From an uncultured Draconibacterium sp. (GTDB lineage Bacteria > Bacteroidota > Bacteroidia > Bacteroidales > Prolixibacteraceae): a DNA stretch of 64,000 nt. The translations under genes and the position numbers were made by a program. The stretch's first letter is position 1, and each line of letters begins with the position of its first letter. The DNA is taken from assembly GCF_963677155.1 (NCBI RefSeq), contig NZ_OY781884.1, positions 4,274,501 to 4,338,500 of the forward strand, read 5' to 3'. This document shows, in pieces, positions 18,244 to 27,300 of this stretch. The notes below the pieces were generated by a model that saw only the letters and a list, made by a program, of their open reading frames with translations, ran no database searches and was not told where the DNA came from.

Positions 18244-19581
18244 ATGAAGAACTTAAAATATTTGATATTAAGCATTTTGGGCTTGGCTGTTTTATCGTGT
18301 TCTGATGATATCAGCGAAATCGAACCGGCGGGAAATCCCGTCATGGAGATAGAGAACCAGTTTTCAAATGTACATTTCGGCGATGTGCTTCCGTTTACTG
18401 TTTCGGTTAGCGACGAAATTTCGCTATCAACACTAACTGCCATTCTTTATTTTGGCGAAGAAGAGGTGGAAAGAACAATTATTCGTACCAAAGAGAACGG
18501 AGAATATTCAGGAACAATAGAAATACCTTTCGAGAAAGATATTCCTGATGGAACAGCAACTCTGGAATTTGTGCTACGGAATACTACGATGAATACTACT
18601 ACTGAAGCATTTGATGTGCCAATTACCCGTGCACAATATCCTTATTTGATTTTGGTAACCGAAAATGCATCGTACCCGATGTTGCCAACCGGCGAAGAAA
18701 ACGAGTATGCGGCAACCGAGGCTTTTCCCTCGACTGATTTGCCGGCGTACATAAAAACGCCGGTGGTTGACGATAAAGGAACCGAGATTGTATTTGGTTG
18801 GGAAGCGGGGGCTGTTACAAATGGAGTTTCAGCAAATATTCCTTTTGTAAGTCCGGTTGGAGGAACCTATTCGGTAACTTTTAATACGAAAACATATGTG
18901 GCTGGGCCGTTCTTCGAAATCTTGTTTGGTGGACAGAAAATGAATATGGTTGATAAAGACAATTACCAAATTGATATCGATTTGACACAAGGACAGGATA
19001 TTACTGTTGAAGGACTGGCTGATATTGCAGATTGGTGGACTGATGCCGATTACCTAACAACTCAGGAAGACGGCCTTTACTCGTTTGTACCGATTACCGG
19101 GAAATACCGTGTTTATGCAAACCTGGCATTAAAATATTTCAGAATTGAGGCACTGGATGGAAATTCTCCGGCAGCATTAAATGCCGACGGTACAGGAGCT
19201 ATCTGGGTGATTGGTGATAATATTGGTAAACCGTCATTAGCAGACAACACCGTTGGCTGGACACCTGAAAATGGCCTATGTATGGCGCCAATTGGTGGTA
19301 AAAAATATCAGTTGACTGTAGTTGGAGGTACAAATATCAGTACCGATGGTATCAATTTTAAATTCTTCCACCAAAAAGGTTGGGGAGGAGAGTTTGGCTC
19401 TGATGCGCTTACAACAACCAGCGAAATTGTATTTGTTGGCGACGGCGAAAATGGCCGCGACAGTGGTAACCTGGGGCTGCTAGATGGAGTTACGCTGGAA
19501 GCCGGTGCCACTTATGTATTTACGGTTGATCTTTCAGCAGGAAACGATCAGGCAGTTTTAACAGTTACAAAAAATAATTAG
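18244..19581 (+). CDS. SusE/SusF-like outer-membrane lipoprotein (PUL 1)
   Basis: 445 residues from the ATG at 18244 (MKNLKYLILSILGL), chosen because the lipobox (AVLSCSDDISE) follows at the usual distance; the frame is open from 18220, overlapping the GH30 gene. An N-terminal Ig-like region (FGDVLPFTVSVSDEIS) is followed by SusF-type repeats, including GKYRVYANLALKYFRIE and GAIWVIGDNIGKPS with WTPENGLCMAPIGGKKY, ending DQAVLTVTKNN. This is the modular build of surface glycan-binding proteins. It sits between the two GH30 genes. Confidence 0.7.
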   Translation: MKNLKYLILSILGLAVLSCSDDISEIEPAGNPVMEIENQFSNVHFGDVLPFTVSVSDEISLSTLTAILYFGEEEVERTIIRTKENGEYSGTIEIPFEKDIPDGTATLEFVLRNTTMNTTTEAFDVPITRAQYPYLILVTENASYPMLPTGEENEYAATEAFPSTDLPAYIKTPVVDDKGTEIVFGWEAGAVTNGVSANIPFVSPVGGTYSVTFNTKTYVAGPFFEILFGGQKMNMVDKDNYQIDIDLTQGQDITVEGLADIADWWTDADYLTTQEDGLYSFVPITGKYRVYANLALKYFRIEALDGNSPAALNADGTGAIWVIGDNIGKPSLADNTVGWTPENGLCMAPIGGKKYQLTVVGGTNISTDGINFKFFHQKGWGGEFGSDALTTTSEIVFVGDGENGRDSGNLGLLDGVTLEAGATYVFTVDLSAGNDQAVLTVTKNN

Positions 19582-19700
19582 AGAGAGGGTAGATATAGAA
19601 AGGTTGTGGAGAATCCTGTTAAAGGAATCTTCATAGCCTTTTTTATGGGCCGTTCAGCATTTGTTGTTGAGCTGCTGGGCGGACGCAAAAAAAGAAAATC

Positions 19701-21179
19701 ATGAAGAATATGTTGAAAAACGTGGTTGGTGTTTGCGCTGTGGCTGGATTGTTTATGGCCGGATGCAGCCAGCAAGAAGCGAATAAAGGAGTTGAGCAAC
19801 CGCAAATAGTTGTACATCCCGAAAAAGTAAATGTGTATGTAACAGCAAAAGACACCGATCTTCGTTTAGATGCTGTTGGCGAGTTTAGCTTGCAAACTGC
19901 CGATCAGCCTCTGGAAACACAACCTTTTGTGCTGATTGATCCGGTCAGGCAGTTTCAAACTATTGTCGGAATAGGAGCGGCTTTAACCGATGCTTCGGCC
20001 GAAACATTTTATAAGATGTCAAAAAATGTTCAGCAGGAAATTTTAACCGCATTTTTTGATTCAGAAAAAGGAATCGGCTATAACTTCTCTCGCACAAACA
20101 TCGCCAGCTGCGATTTTTCAAGTGCATCTTACAACTACGTTGCAGAAAACGATTCTCTCTTATCTACTTTTAGTGTTCAGCACGACGAGCAATACCGCAT
20201 TCCGTTTATAAAAGAAGCAATTGAGGCTGCCGGTGGCGAATTAAAAATGTTTGCCAGCCCATGGAGCCCTCCAGCTTGGATGAAAAGTAATAATAACGTT
20301 TTGCGCGGAGGGAAACTTTTGGAGCTGTATAAACCGGCCTGGGCAAACTATTACGTGAAATTTATTGAAGAATACGAGAAACATGGTATTCCAGTTTGGG
20401 GACTTTCTGTACAGAATGAACCTATGGCTGTTCAGCGTTGGGAATCGTGCGTATATACTGCCGATGAGGAACGTGACTTCATAAAAAAATACCTCGGGCC
20501 AACATTACACAGTAACGGAATGAGCGGTAAAAAACTGATTGCCTGGGATCACAACCGCGATCAGGTTTATCAGCGTGCTACCACAATTTTAAGCGATCCG
20601 GAAGCTGCAAAATATGTTTGGGGAATTGGCTTTCATTGGTATGAACCATGGACCGGAGGCGATATGCAGTTTGAAAATACGAAACTTGTAAACGACGCTT
20701 TCCCCGATAAGAAACTCATTTTTACAGAAGGTTGTGTTGAAGCTTTTGACGCAAATCGTGTTGACGATTGGGCTTTGGGCGAACGTTATGGTTATTCAAT
20801 GCTAAATGATTTTAACAGCGGGACCGTTGCCTGGACCGACTGGAATATTCTGCTTGACGAAACCGGTGGCCCGAATCACGTAGGAAACCTATGCTTTGCG
20901 CCAATACACGCCAATACGCAAACCGGAGAGTTGATTTTTACGAACAGCTACTATTACATCGGACACTTTTCGAAATTTGTAAAAGAGGGTGCAAAAAGAA
21001 TTGCTGCGTCGTCGAGTCGTACCGATTTGCAGGCAACTGCCTTTGTAAATACCGATGGTTCAATAGCTGTTATCGTTCTAAACAGGTCTGAAGAAAAATT
21101 CAACTACCAATTGTTGGTTAATGGTAAATCAGCCGATCTGGAGAGTTTACCTCATTCGATAATGACTGTTATTTTATAA
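19701..21179 (+). CDS. GH30-family glycoside hydrolase, lipoprotein (second copy)
   Basis: 492 residues with a lipobox (GLFMAGCSQQEA). GH30 motifs: QTIVGIGAALTDASAETF, ASPWSPPAWMKSNN, acid/base Glu in LSVQNEPMAVQ (about residue 239), nucleophile Glu in LIFTEGCVEAF (about residue 342) and a C-terminal beta-sandwich (IAVIVLNRSEEKFN). It differs clearly from the other GH30 in the operon, so the two are not recent duplicates. They may divide endo- and exo-type cleavage of the same glucan, but sequence alone does not settle that. The 119-bp gap before it may allow separate initiation. Confidence 0.9.
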   Translation: MKNMLKNVVGVCAVAGLFMAGCSQQEANKGVEQPQIVVHPEKVNVYVTAKDTDLRLDAVGEFSLQTADQPLETQPFVLIDPVRQFQTIVGIGAALTDASAETFYKMSKNVQQEILTAFFDSEKGIGYNFSRTNIASCDFSSASYNYVAENDSLLSTFSVQHDEQYRIPFIKEAIEAAGGELKMFASPWSPPAWMKSNNNVLRGGKLLELYKPAWANYYVKFIEEYEKHGIPVWGLSVQNEPMAVQRWESCVYTADEERDFIKKYLGPTLHSNGMSGKKLIAWDHNRDQVYQRATTILSDPEAAKYVWGIGFHWYEPWTGGDMQFENTKLVNDAFPDKKLIFTEGCVEAFDANRVDDWALGERYGYSMLNDFNSGTVAWTDWNILLDETGGPNHVGNLCFAPIHANTQTGELIFTNSYYYIGHFSKFVKEGAKRIAASSSRTDLQATAFVNTDGSIAVIVLNRSEEKFNYQLLVNGKSADLESLPHSIMTVIL

Positions 21180-21640
21180 AGATTCGTTGTCTTTACTAGT
21201 TAAATGAAGCGTCTAAAAGTTAAATCAAAATCTAATTAAATGGGCAGACAAATTATTCTTAAACTATATCCATTATTTGAACTTTTCGGATTTCGAATAA
21301 TGAGGACTAAAACTGTATCTTTAAATAAATCTTGTGACATCGGTTATCTTAATTGATTAGAGTGTGGTTCCAATATTTGTTCCAGTATTTTTTTAGTGGC
21401 TGATATTCAGGTGTGTTATTTTTGAAGAAGTGAAATTGGATTCGGTTATTAAGGATAATCAATAATTAGTAAAACGCAGTAAGTTCCGACCTTACTGCGT
21501 TTTTTGTTTGTGGTTACTTGATTTTGTTAACTTATTATTCATGTATTTTTCGCACATATTAGTACCATATTTGTGCCGGAACTTAATTAGCGTATACGTG
21601 GAACTTGTGACAAATTATGAGTACTTAAATACAGGTAAAG
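21180..21640. other. Intergenic region between PUL 1 and PUL 2
   Basis: No gene is seen. The stretch contains the terminator at 21471-21505. Confidence 0.5.
21471..21505 (+). terminator. Rho-independent terminator
   Basis: AAAACGCAGTAAG, a short loop, CTTACTGCGTTTTTT: a 9-bp GC-containing stem followed by T6, usable in both directions. It lies ~290 bp after the second GH30 gene and probably insulates PUL 1 from PUL 2. Confidence 0.8.
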
Positions 21641-21857
21641 ATGGTGATAAGTAAAATTCAAAAGAATTGTGAGGTTTGTAAAGAGCCTTTTTATTCCGAA
21701 AACAGTAAATTCGGTCTACTGTTGCAAAATTTGTAGTGATACTGCGTATCGAAAAAAGAAAGCAGAGAAGAAAAAAGAGGAACAAATGTATTTTTCGGTA
21801 CCAGAAGCAATAATCCTTTTTGTTAACTTTTCCCATTCCAGTTCTGCATTAATTTGA
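21641..21857 (+). pseudogene. Frameshifted zinc-ribbon/HTH excisionase-like fragment
   Basis: Reading from the ATG at 21641 gives NCEVCKEPFYSENSKF and then a stop. The next frame continues as VYCCKICSDTAYRKKKAEKK and MYFSVPEAI. Joined, the pieces resemble the N-terminus of small Bacteroidota proteins with a CxxC...CxxC zinc ribbon, a basic helix and the start of an excisionase-type HTH (usually V/SVPEAA). The HTH is lost. It is a remnant of a mobile element between the two PULs. Confidence 0.5.
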
Positions 21858-22074
21858 ATATATGGGCAAATATATTTGTATAGAAATTTTCAGCATACGG
21901 TAGGCTTCTAGAAAGAAAAACGTAAGATCCGCTTGAATGTTTCATCGCTGAACACTGCTACCCAAATCAAGGCAATTTTTAGTGTAAACTGGTTATGAGA
22001 CATGCTATGTTATACAAGCAAAGTAGTTGCAGGTATTACCCGATTTGTTTATGTTTGTTTTTTCTAACTATCCT

Positions 22075-22671
22075 ATGAAGGTAAAAAGGCAAACAAGAAA
22101 ACCAGAGCAGGAACTTCTGGATCTGGATTTTATTCAGGAGTTGTTTTTTAAATATCACGGGAGGTTAGTCTTGTTTGCCAATAAATTTACCGGAGACATT
22201 CAGGTGTCGCAGGATCTTGTTCAAGATGCATTCCTGAAATTGTGGGAAAAAGCAGAGATTCGGTCAACAATTGAATCACCAAAGGCATACTTATTCAAAG
22301 CCGTTCGTAATAACTGTCTCAATCATCATCGCCATATAAGTATCAAACAATCGGTTGAAGAACAGCTCTCGTCAAAGATTGATGCACAAGAGCAATTGGT
22401 ATATTCCGGGTTAGATGAACCGATGTATAGTTTACTTGAGATGGAAATGGAAGAAAAGGTTCAGAGTATTGTAAAATCATTGCCCGCAAGATGTCGCGAA
22501 GTATATAAACTGAGCCGCTATAGTCTTCTAAAAAACAAAGAAATAGCCGATAAGTTAGGGATTTCAGTAAAAATGGTCGAGAAGCATATATCAAAAGCTT
22601 TGACTATTCTTCGCGTTGAACTTTCTGAATACCTGGGACTTATTCTTCTGGTCTTATTCAAAGAATTATAA
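22075..22671 (+). CDS. ECF sigma factor (FecI-like) of PUL 2
   Basis: 198 residues from the ATG at 22075; the 16-residue upstream extension in frame looks unlike sigma N-termini. Region 2 reads FFKYHGRLVLFANKFTGD and DLVQDAFLKLWEKAE. Region 4 reads PARCREVYKLSRYSLLKNKE and ADKLGISVKMVEKHISKALT. It is expected to direct RNA polymerase to the susC promoter when released by the FecR-type protein encoded 63 bp downstream. The three-gene order sigma, anti-sigma, STN-SusC is the classical trans-envelope signalling arrangement. Confidence 0.9.
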   Translation: MKVKRQTRKPEQELLDLDFIQELFFKYHGRLVLFANKFTGDIQVSQDLVQDAFLKLWEKAEIRSTIESPKAYLFKAVRNNCLNHHRHISIKQSVEEQLSSKIDAQEQLVYSGLDEPMYSLLEMEMEEKVQSIVKSLPARCREVYKLSRYSLLKNKEIADKLGISVKMVEKHISKALTILRVELSEYLGLILLVLFKEL

Positions 22672-22734
22672 AATCTGAAAACAGGGGTAGGGTAACTACA
22701 TCCTGAAGTGTTTACCTATTAGATAAGGATATAA

Positions 22735-23739
22735 ATGGATTCTAAAAAATCGATTAAAAGTTTAATTATTGCCCATTTAGACGGGGATTTAAATGTTGAG
22801 GAATTAAAAAGGCTCAATGAATGGCTTTCGCGTTCAGCGGAGAATGCACGGTATTATGCGAATGTCAAAGATATTTGGGAGGCTTCCATTGCCGATGCTT
22901 CCCGAATTGCACAAACTGAAACAGAGTGGTCTAAGTTTCTTTATACAATTCACAGGCCTGAAAAATCTAATATTTTTAGTTTCAGTACAAACCTTCAAAT
23001 GTTTTATCGTTTTGCTGCCATTCTGGTTATTGGTTTTTTAATCGGAAGTCTTGTAATTAAATATCCCACAAGACAGGAGCCTCTTTATATGACTACTTTT
23101 GCCCCTAAAGGCTCAGTGTCGCAAATGATGCTGTCTGATAGTACATTAGTCTATTTAAACGCCGGATCAGAACTGAAATATTCTGCTGGAAAAGGAGAAA
23201 AGACACGAGAAGTATTTTTAGAAGGGGAAGCCTGGTTTGATGTGAAAAAAGATTCTGACAGGCCATTTATTGTGCATACCCCTTATTATCTGGTTCGTGT
23301 TACCGGTACAAATTTTAATGTAAAGGCTTATCAATCGGATAATGAAATCACAACTACATTGGAAGAAGGAGAGGTAAAAATCAATTCGTCTGAAAATTTC
23401 AAGCTGGAACATGAAATAACATTGCAGCCCGGAGAACAGCTAGTGTATAATAAAAGCTCGAAAAATATAAATATAAAAGAAGTTGATACCAATTTATATA
23501 CTTCATGGAAGAACAATAAATTAATGTTCCTGAAAATGAGTTTTGGCGACTTAATTGTTTTGTTAGAGCGAAAATATGGAGTGGAAATAAAAGTAGATAA
23601 TCCTGATATTTTAAAATACCATTATACGGGAACCATAAAAAATGAATCAATTCTCGAAATTCTGAATATAGTTAAACATACCTTGCCTGTTGATTATGAC
23701 ATTGATGGACAGGTAATTCATATTCGAAAAAAACACTAA
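22735..23739 (+). CDS. FecR-family anti-sigma factor
   Basis: 334 residues. A short cytoplasmic sigma-binding domain (1-85) precedes one membrane segment (FAAILVIGFLIGSLVI, about 93-110). A periplasmic FecR domain (GSVSQMMLSDSTLVYLNAGS, EGEAWFDVKKDSDRPFIVHT, VTGTNFNVKAY) and a C-terminal DUF4974-type domain (MSFGDLIVLLERKYGVEIKV, TGTIKNESILEILNIVKHT) follow. It holds the sigma factor inactive until the STN domain of the outer-membrane transporter signals substrate. Confidence 0.9.
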   Translation: MDSKKSIKSLIIAHLDGDLNVEELKRLNEWLSRSAENARYYANVKDIWEASIADASRIAQTETEWSKFLYTIHRPEKSNIFSFSTNLQMFYRFAAILVIGFLIGSLVIKYPTRQEPLYMTTFAPKGSVSQMMLSDSTLVYLNAGSELKYSAGKGEKTREVFLEGEAWFDVKKDSDRPFIVHTPYYLVRVTGTNFNVKAYQSDNEITTTLEEGEVKINSSENFKLEHEITLQPGEQLVYNKSSKNINIKEVDTNLYTSWKNNKLMFLKMSFGDLIVLLERKYGVEIKVDNPDILKYHYTGTIKNESILEILNIVKHTLPVDYDIDGQVIHIRKKH

Positions 23740-23853
23740 TAAGATTAACTAAAAATGTCTACTATGATTAACAAGAAAACAAAATGAACTAAAAAATCGA
23801 AAATCGAAAAAAACCGGTGAATGCTGTAACATCTACCGGCTTTTAAATTAAGA

Positions 23854-23873
23854 ATTGGTGCTGTAACACCAAT
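23854..23873 (+). promoter_or_regulatory. Hairpin immediately before the PUL 2 susC
   Basis: ATTGGTG CTGTAA CACCAAT, a perfect 7-bp inverted repeat ending one base before an ATG and ~30 bp before the preferred start. A second weaker stem-loop (CCGGT/ACCGG followed by TTTT) precedes it near 23812-23845. Both loops contain GCTGTAACA. The pair could attenuate or modulate susC translation; this is inference. Confidence 0.35.
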
Positions 23874-23904
23874 AATGTTTAATACTAAAAAAACAATCAA
23901 ATCT

Positions 23905-26900
23905 ATGAAAAAAAATGAAAAAGTGCGGGTTCCCTGGAATTTGTACTGGCCAAAAGTATTACGAATTATGAAACTAACGACAGTACTCTACTTTGTTTGT
24001 CTGATGCAGGTTTCAGCAACAGCCTATTCCCAGTCTACCAAATTCAGTTTTAGTGCAGAAAATAAACAGGTTGCAGATGTTCTTCGCTTTATTGAAGAAA
24101 CCAGTGAGTTCCGTTTTTTTTATCAGAACGAACAGGTAGATGTGGAGCGTCGGGTTTCTGTTAATGTCAATAACCTGACTGTGGAACAAATATTAGATCA
24201 GGTATTTGCAGATCAAGATGTGAACTATAAAGTTTTGGAAGATAATTTGATTTTTCTGAAACCGGCAACAGAAAATAATCTTTATGCACAACAACAAAAT
24301 ACTATTTCCGGTATAGTTACAGATGAGTCAAATCAACCGCTTCCGGGAGTAACTATTCTTATTAAAGAAACAACAAAAGGAACAGTTACTGCTGCTGACG
24401 GAACTTATTCTTTGACTGATGTTACCGGTGACCCTGTTCTGGTATTCTCGTTTGTAGGAATGAAAACGCAAGAGGTTGCAGTAGGCGATAAAAAAACAAT
24501 TAATGTCATACTAAAATCAGATGAAACTGATATTGATGAGGTTCTGGTTGTGGGTTATACTGTAAGAAAAAAATCGACCGTAACCGGAGCCATATCAACG
24601 GTAGAAATGGGAAACTTTGAAAAAACAAGAATCCCAAATGTTTCGCAGGCTTTGCAAGGTCAGATTGCCGGAGTACAGGTAACTTCAAGCTCGGGGGCAC
24701 CTGGCGATCCGGTACAAATACGTATTCGGGGAGAAGGTACAATTGGAAATAATAATCCCCTGTATATTATTGATGGGATACCATCTCGTGATATTACTTT
24801 CTTAAACCAGGCCGATATTGAGTCGATGACTGTATTGAAAGATGCAGCGGCAGCAGCTATATACGGATCAAGGGCATCAGGAGGAGTGGTGCTGATTACT
24901 ACTAAAAGTGGAAAGAAGGGAAAACTGAGCTTCAATGTAAACTATTATCGGGGAATTCAGAATGTAGCAGACCTGCCAACAATGTTAAATGCCGAACAGT
25001 ATATGGATATTACGGAGAAAGCCTGGAATAATTCGGGAAGAACCGGTACAAACCCATATACGGCAGATAAAGGAAGATCGGATTTTGCCGACACCGACTG
25101 GCTTGATGAATTGTTTGAAACAGGAAAATCTCAAAACCTGCAATTTACGGCAAGTGGAGGAAATGAAAAACTACAATTCTTAATATCGTTGGGGTATTAT
25201 GGTCAGGATGGTATTGTTATATATGATAACGATAAATACCAAAGAACAAACTACCGGACCAATATTAATGTCGATATAACCGATCGTATAAAAATTGGAA
25301 CAAACTTGCAGTTAGCTTATTCATCTCAAGATAAAATTGCTGCAAAAGGCGAGAGCCTGATTCGCTATGCTCTGTTAAGAGCCCCGGTTATTCCGGTATA
25401 TAAAGATGTAAGCGATCCAACTTACTCGGAGAGCGATCCATTTACTGATATGCCATTTTATACCGCAACCGGCTACGATGAGGCATGGAACAGAAGCATG
25501 TATGAAATGGTGGGGAATCCAGTAGCAAAAGCCTACTTTACTGATGACAAACGAAATGTTTACCAAACCTTTGGAAATATTTATGGTGAATATGCTATAT
25601 TGAAAAACAAGGAGCTTAAGTTCAGAACAAATCTGGGTGTTGATTTGAATTTTATACATAACAAAACATTTAACGAAAATTACGGCGACGATGATGGAGG
25701 GGGAAATGAGATTGATAAAGGATTGGGACGCCAAAACAGGCCAAATAGTTTAAGTGAAGAGAGAGGAGAGGCCCGTACCATTACTTTTAACAATACTTTG
25801 AACTACGTAAAGACCTTTGATGAGAAACACGACTTTAATGTTATGATCGGCACTGAGTATATTGAGAACTATGCTTCTTCGATTGGTGCAAGCAGGGCAC
25901 GTTTCCCATACTCCGACGATAATTACAGGTACATGGATTATGGTGGTTCGGAGACTGATTTGTGGAACAGTGGAAGTGCTTCAGAATGGGCTTTGTTTTC
26001 CTTGTTTAGTTCGTTTTCTTATGTGTATGATTACAAGTATATGGTAACGGCTAATTTCAGAGCTGATGCTTCCTCGCGGTTTTCTAAAAATAACCAGTGG
26101 GGATATTTCCCGTCTGTTTCCGCCGGGTGGAAAATTAACCAGGAAGATTTTCTTAATGATGTAGATTGGTTATCGAATTTGAAATTAAGAGGTAGCTGGG
26201 GGCAACTGGGCAACCAGGAAATTGACGATTATGCTTACTTAACATTAGTGAGCCAGGTTGACGGCATTGTTAAAGTAAACCGTTTTGGAAACGAAGATTT
26301 GAAATGGGAAAGCTCAACTCAATCCAATATTGGTATTGATCTGGGATTGTTTAAAGATAAACTTGCTGTTACAGTCGAATATTTTCAGAAAAATACAACA
26401 GATATATTATTGCCAATCGGATTGCCGTCGGTTGTCGGCGATGTTTCTCCAACAATTTTAAATGCAGGAGAGGTGAGTAATAAAGGTTATGAATTCTCTG
26501 TAAATTACAGAAATGCTGACAATGAGTTTAAGTACAGTATTAATGCAAATTTGGCAACACTAACGAATAATGTTGAAAAGTTACATCCAAATTTACCAAA
26601 CATAACAACTGAGGTAACACGCACTGAAGCAGGAAATGTTTTAAATGCTTACTATGGCTACAAAATGGTGGGGATTTATCAAAACCAGGAAGAAATCGGC
26701 CAGCATTTATTCGGAACACCAAATTCTGGCGTTAAACCGGGCGACATTAAGTTTAAAGACATAAATGGCGATGGTATTATCAGTCCTGATAAAGACCGTG
26801 AGTTTATAGGAAGTCCTATACCTGATTTAACCTACGGAATCAACTGCTCGGGATCGTATAAAAAGTTCGATCTTTCAATATTGTTTCAGGGAGTTTCGGG

Positions 26901-27282
26901 GGTAGACAGGTACAATGAAGGGAAAAAAATTGTTGATTACGACACCCGTCCGTTTAATTACACCACAAGGGTTTTAGATGCCTGGGATGGCGAAGGTACA
27001 AGCAATACAATACCAAGAGTTGCTTTTGAAGATAATGGAAGCAGTAAAACATCGAGTATTTTTGTTGAAGATGCTTCTTATTTCCGTCTTAAAAATGTTG
27101 AACTAGGCTATACTTTTAACTCTATTCCCGGAATTCAGTTTATACGATTGTATGTTTCGGGGCAGAATTTGTTTACCAAAACATCTTATTCAGGATTAGA
27201 TCCTGAATCTACTGATTTAATGGATAAAGGAACCTATCCTTTGTCAAAGTCTTTATTGTTTGGAGTGAATGTTGAGTTTTAA
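23905..27282 (+). CDS. susC: SusC-like TonB-dependent transporter with STN signalling domain (PUL 2)
   Basis: 1125 residues from the ATG at 23905 (an upstream ATG at 23875 would add ten). After the signal peptide (ending SATAYSQ) comes an STN domain (FSAENKQVADVLRFIEETSE and VNNLTVEQILDQVF), then the carboxypeptidase-like domain (ISGIVTDESNQPLPGVTILI), plug (VLVVGYTVRKKSTVTGAIST, PLYIIDGIPSRDI) and beta-barrel ending FGVNVEF. The STN domain contacts the FecR protein encoded upstream, so transporter occupancy can activate the ECF sigma factor. SusD follows after 18 bp. Confidence 0.95.
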   Translation: MKKNEKVRVPWNLYWPKVLRIMKLTTVLYFVCLMQVSATAYSQSTKFSFSAENKQVADVLRFIEETSEFRFFYQNEQVDVERRVSVNVNNLTVEQILDQVFADQDVNYKVLEDNLIFLKPATENNLYAQQQNTISGIVTDESNQPLPGVTILIKETTKGTVTAADGTYSLTDVTGDPVLVFSFVGMKTQEVAVGDKKTINVILKSDETDIDEVLVVGYTVRKKSTVTGAISTVEMGNFEKTRIPNVSQALQGQIAGVQVTSSSGAPGDPVQIRIRGEGTIGNNNPLYIIDGIPSRDITFLNQADIESMTVLKDAAAAAIYGSRASGGVVLITTKSGKKGKLSFNVNYYRGIQNVADLPTMLNAEQYMDITEKAWNNSGRTGTNPYTADKGRSDFADTDWLDELFETGKSQNLQFTASGGNEKLQFLISLGYYGQDGIVIYDNDKYQRTNYRTNINVDITDRIKIGTNLQLAYSSQDKIAAKGESLIRYALLRAPVIPVYKDVSDPTYSESDPFTDMPFYTATGYDEAWNRSMYEMVGNPVAKAYFTDDKRNVYQTFGNIYGEYAILKNKELKFRTNLGVDLNFIHNKTFNENYGDDDGGGNEIDKGLGRQNRPNSLSEERGEARTITFNNTLNYVKTFDEKHDFNVMIGTEYIENYASSIGASRARFPYSDDNYRYMDYGGSETDLWNSGSASEWALFSLFSSFSYVYDYKYMVTANFRADASSRFSKNNQWGYFPSVSAGWKINQEDFLNDVDWLSNLKLRGSWGQLGNQEIDDYAYLTLVSQVDGIVKVNRFGNEDLKWESSTQSNIGIDLGLFKDKLAVTVEYFQKNTTDILLPIGLPSVVGDVSPTILNAGEVSNKGYEFSVNYRNADNEFKYSINANLATLTNNVEKLHPNLPNITTEVTRTEAGNVLNAYYGYKMVGIYQNQEEIGQHLFGTPNSGVKPGDIKFKDINGDGIISPDKDREFIGSPIPDLTYGINCSGSYKKFDLSILFQGVSGVDRYNEGKKIVDYDTRPFNYTTRVLDAWDGEGTSNTIPRVAFEDNGSSKTSSIFVEDASYFRLKNVELGYTFNSIPGIQFIRLYVSGQNLFTKTSYSGLDPESTDLMDKGTYPLSKSLLFGVNVEF

Positions 27283-27300
27283 TATTGAAAAGCATTAATA

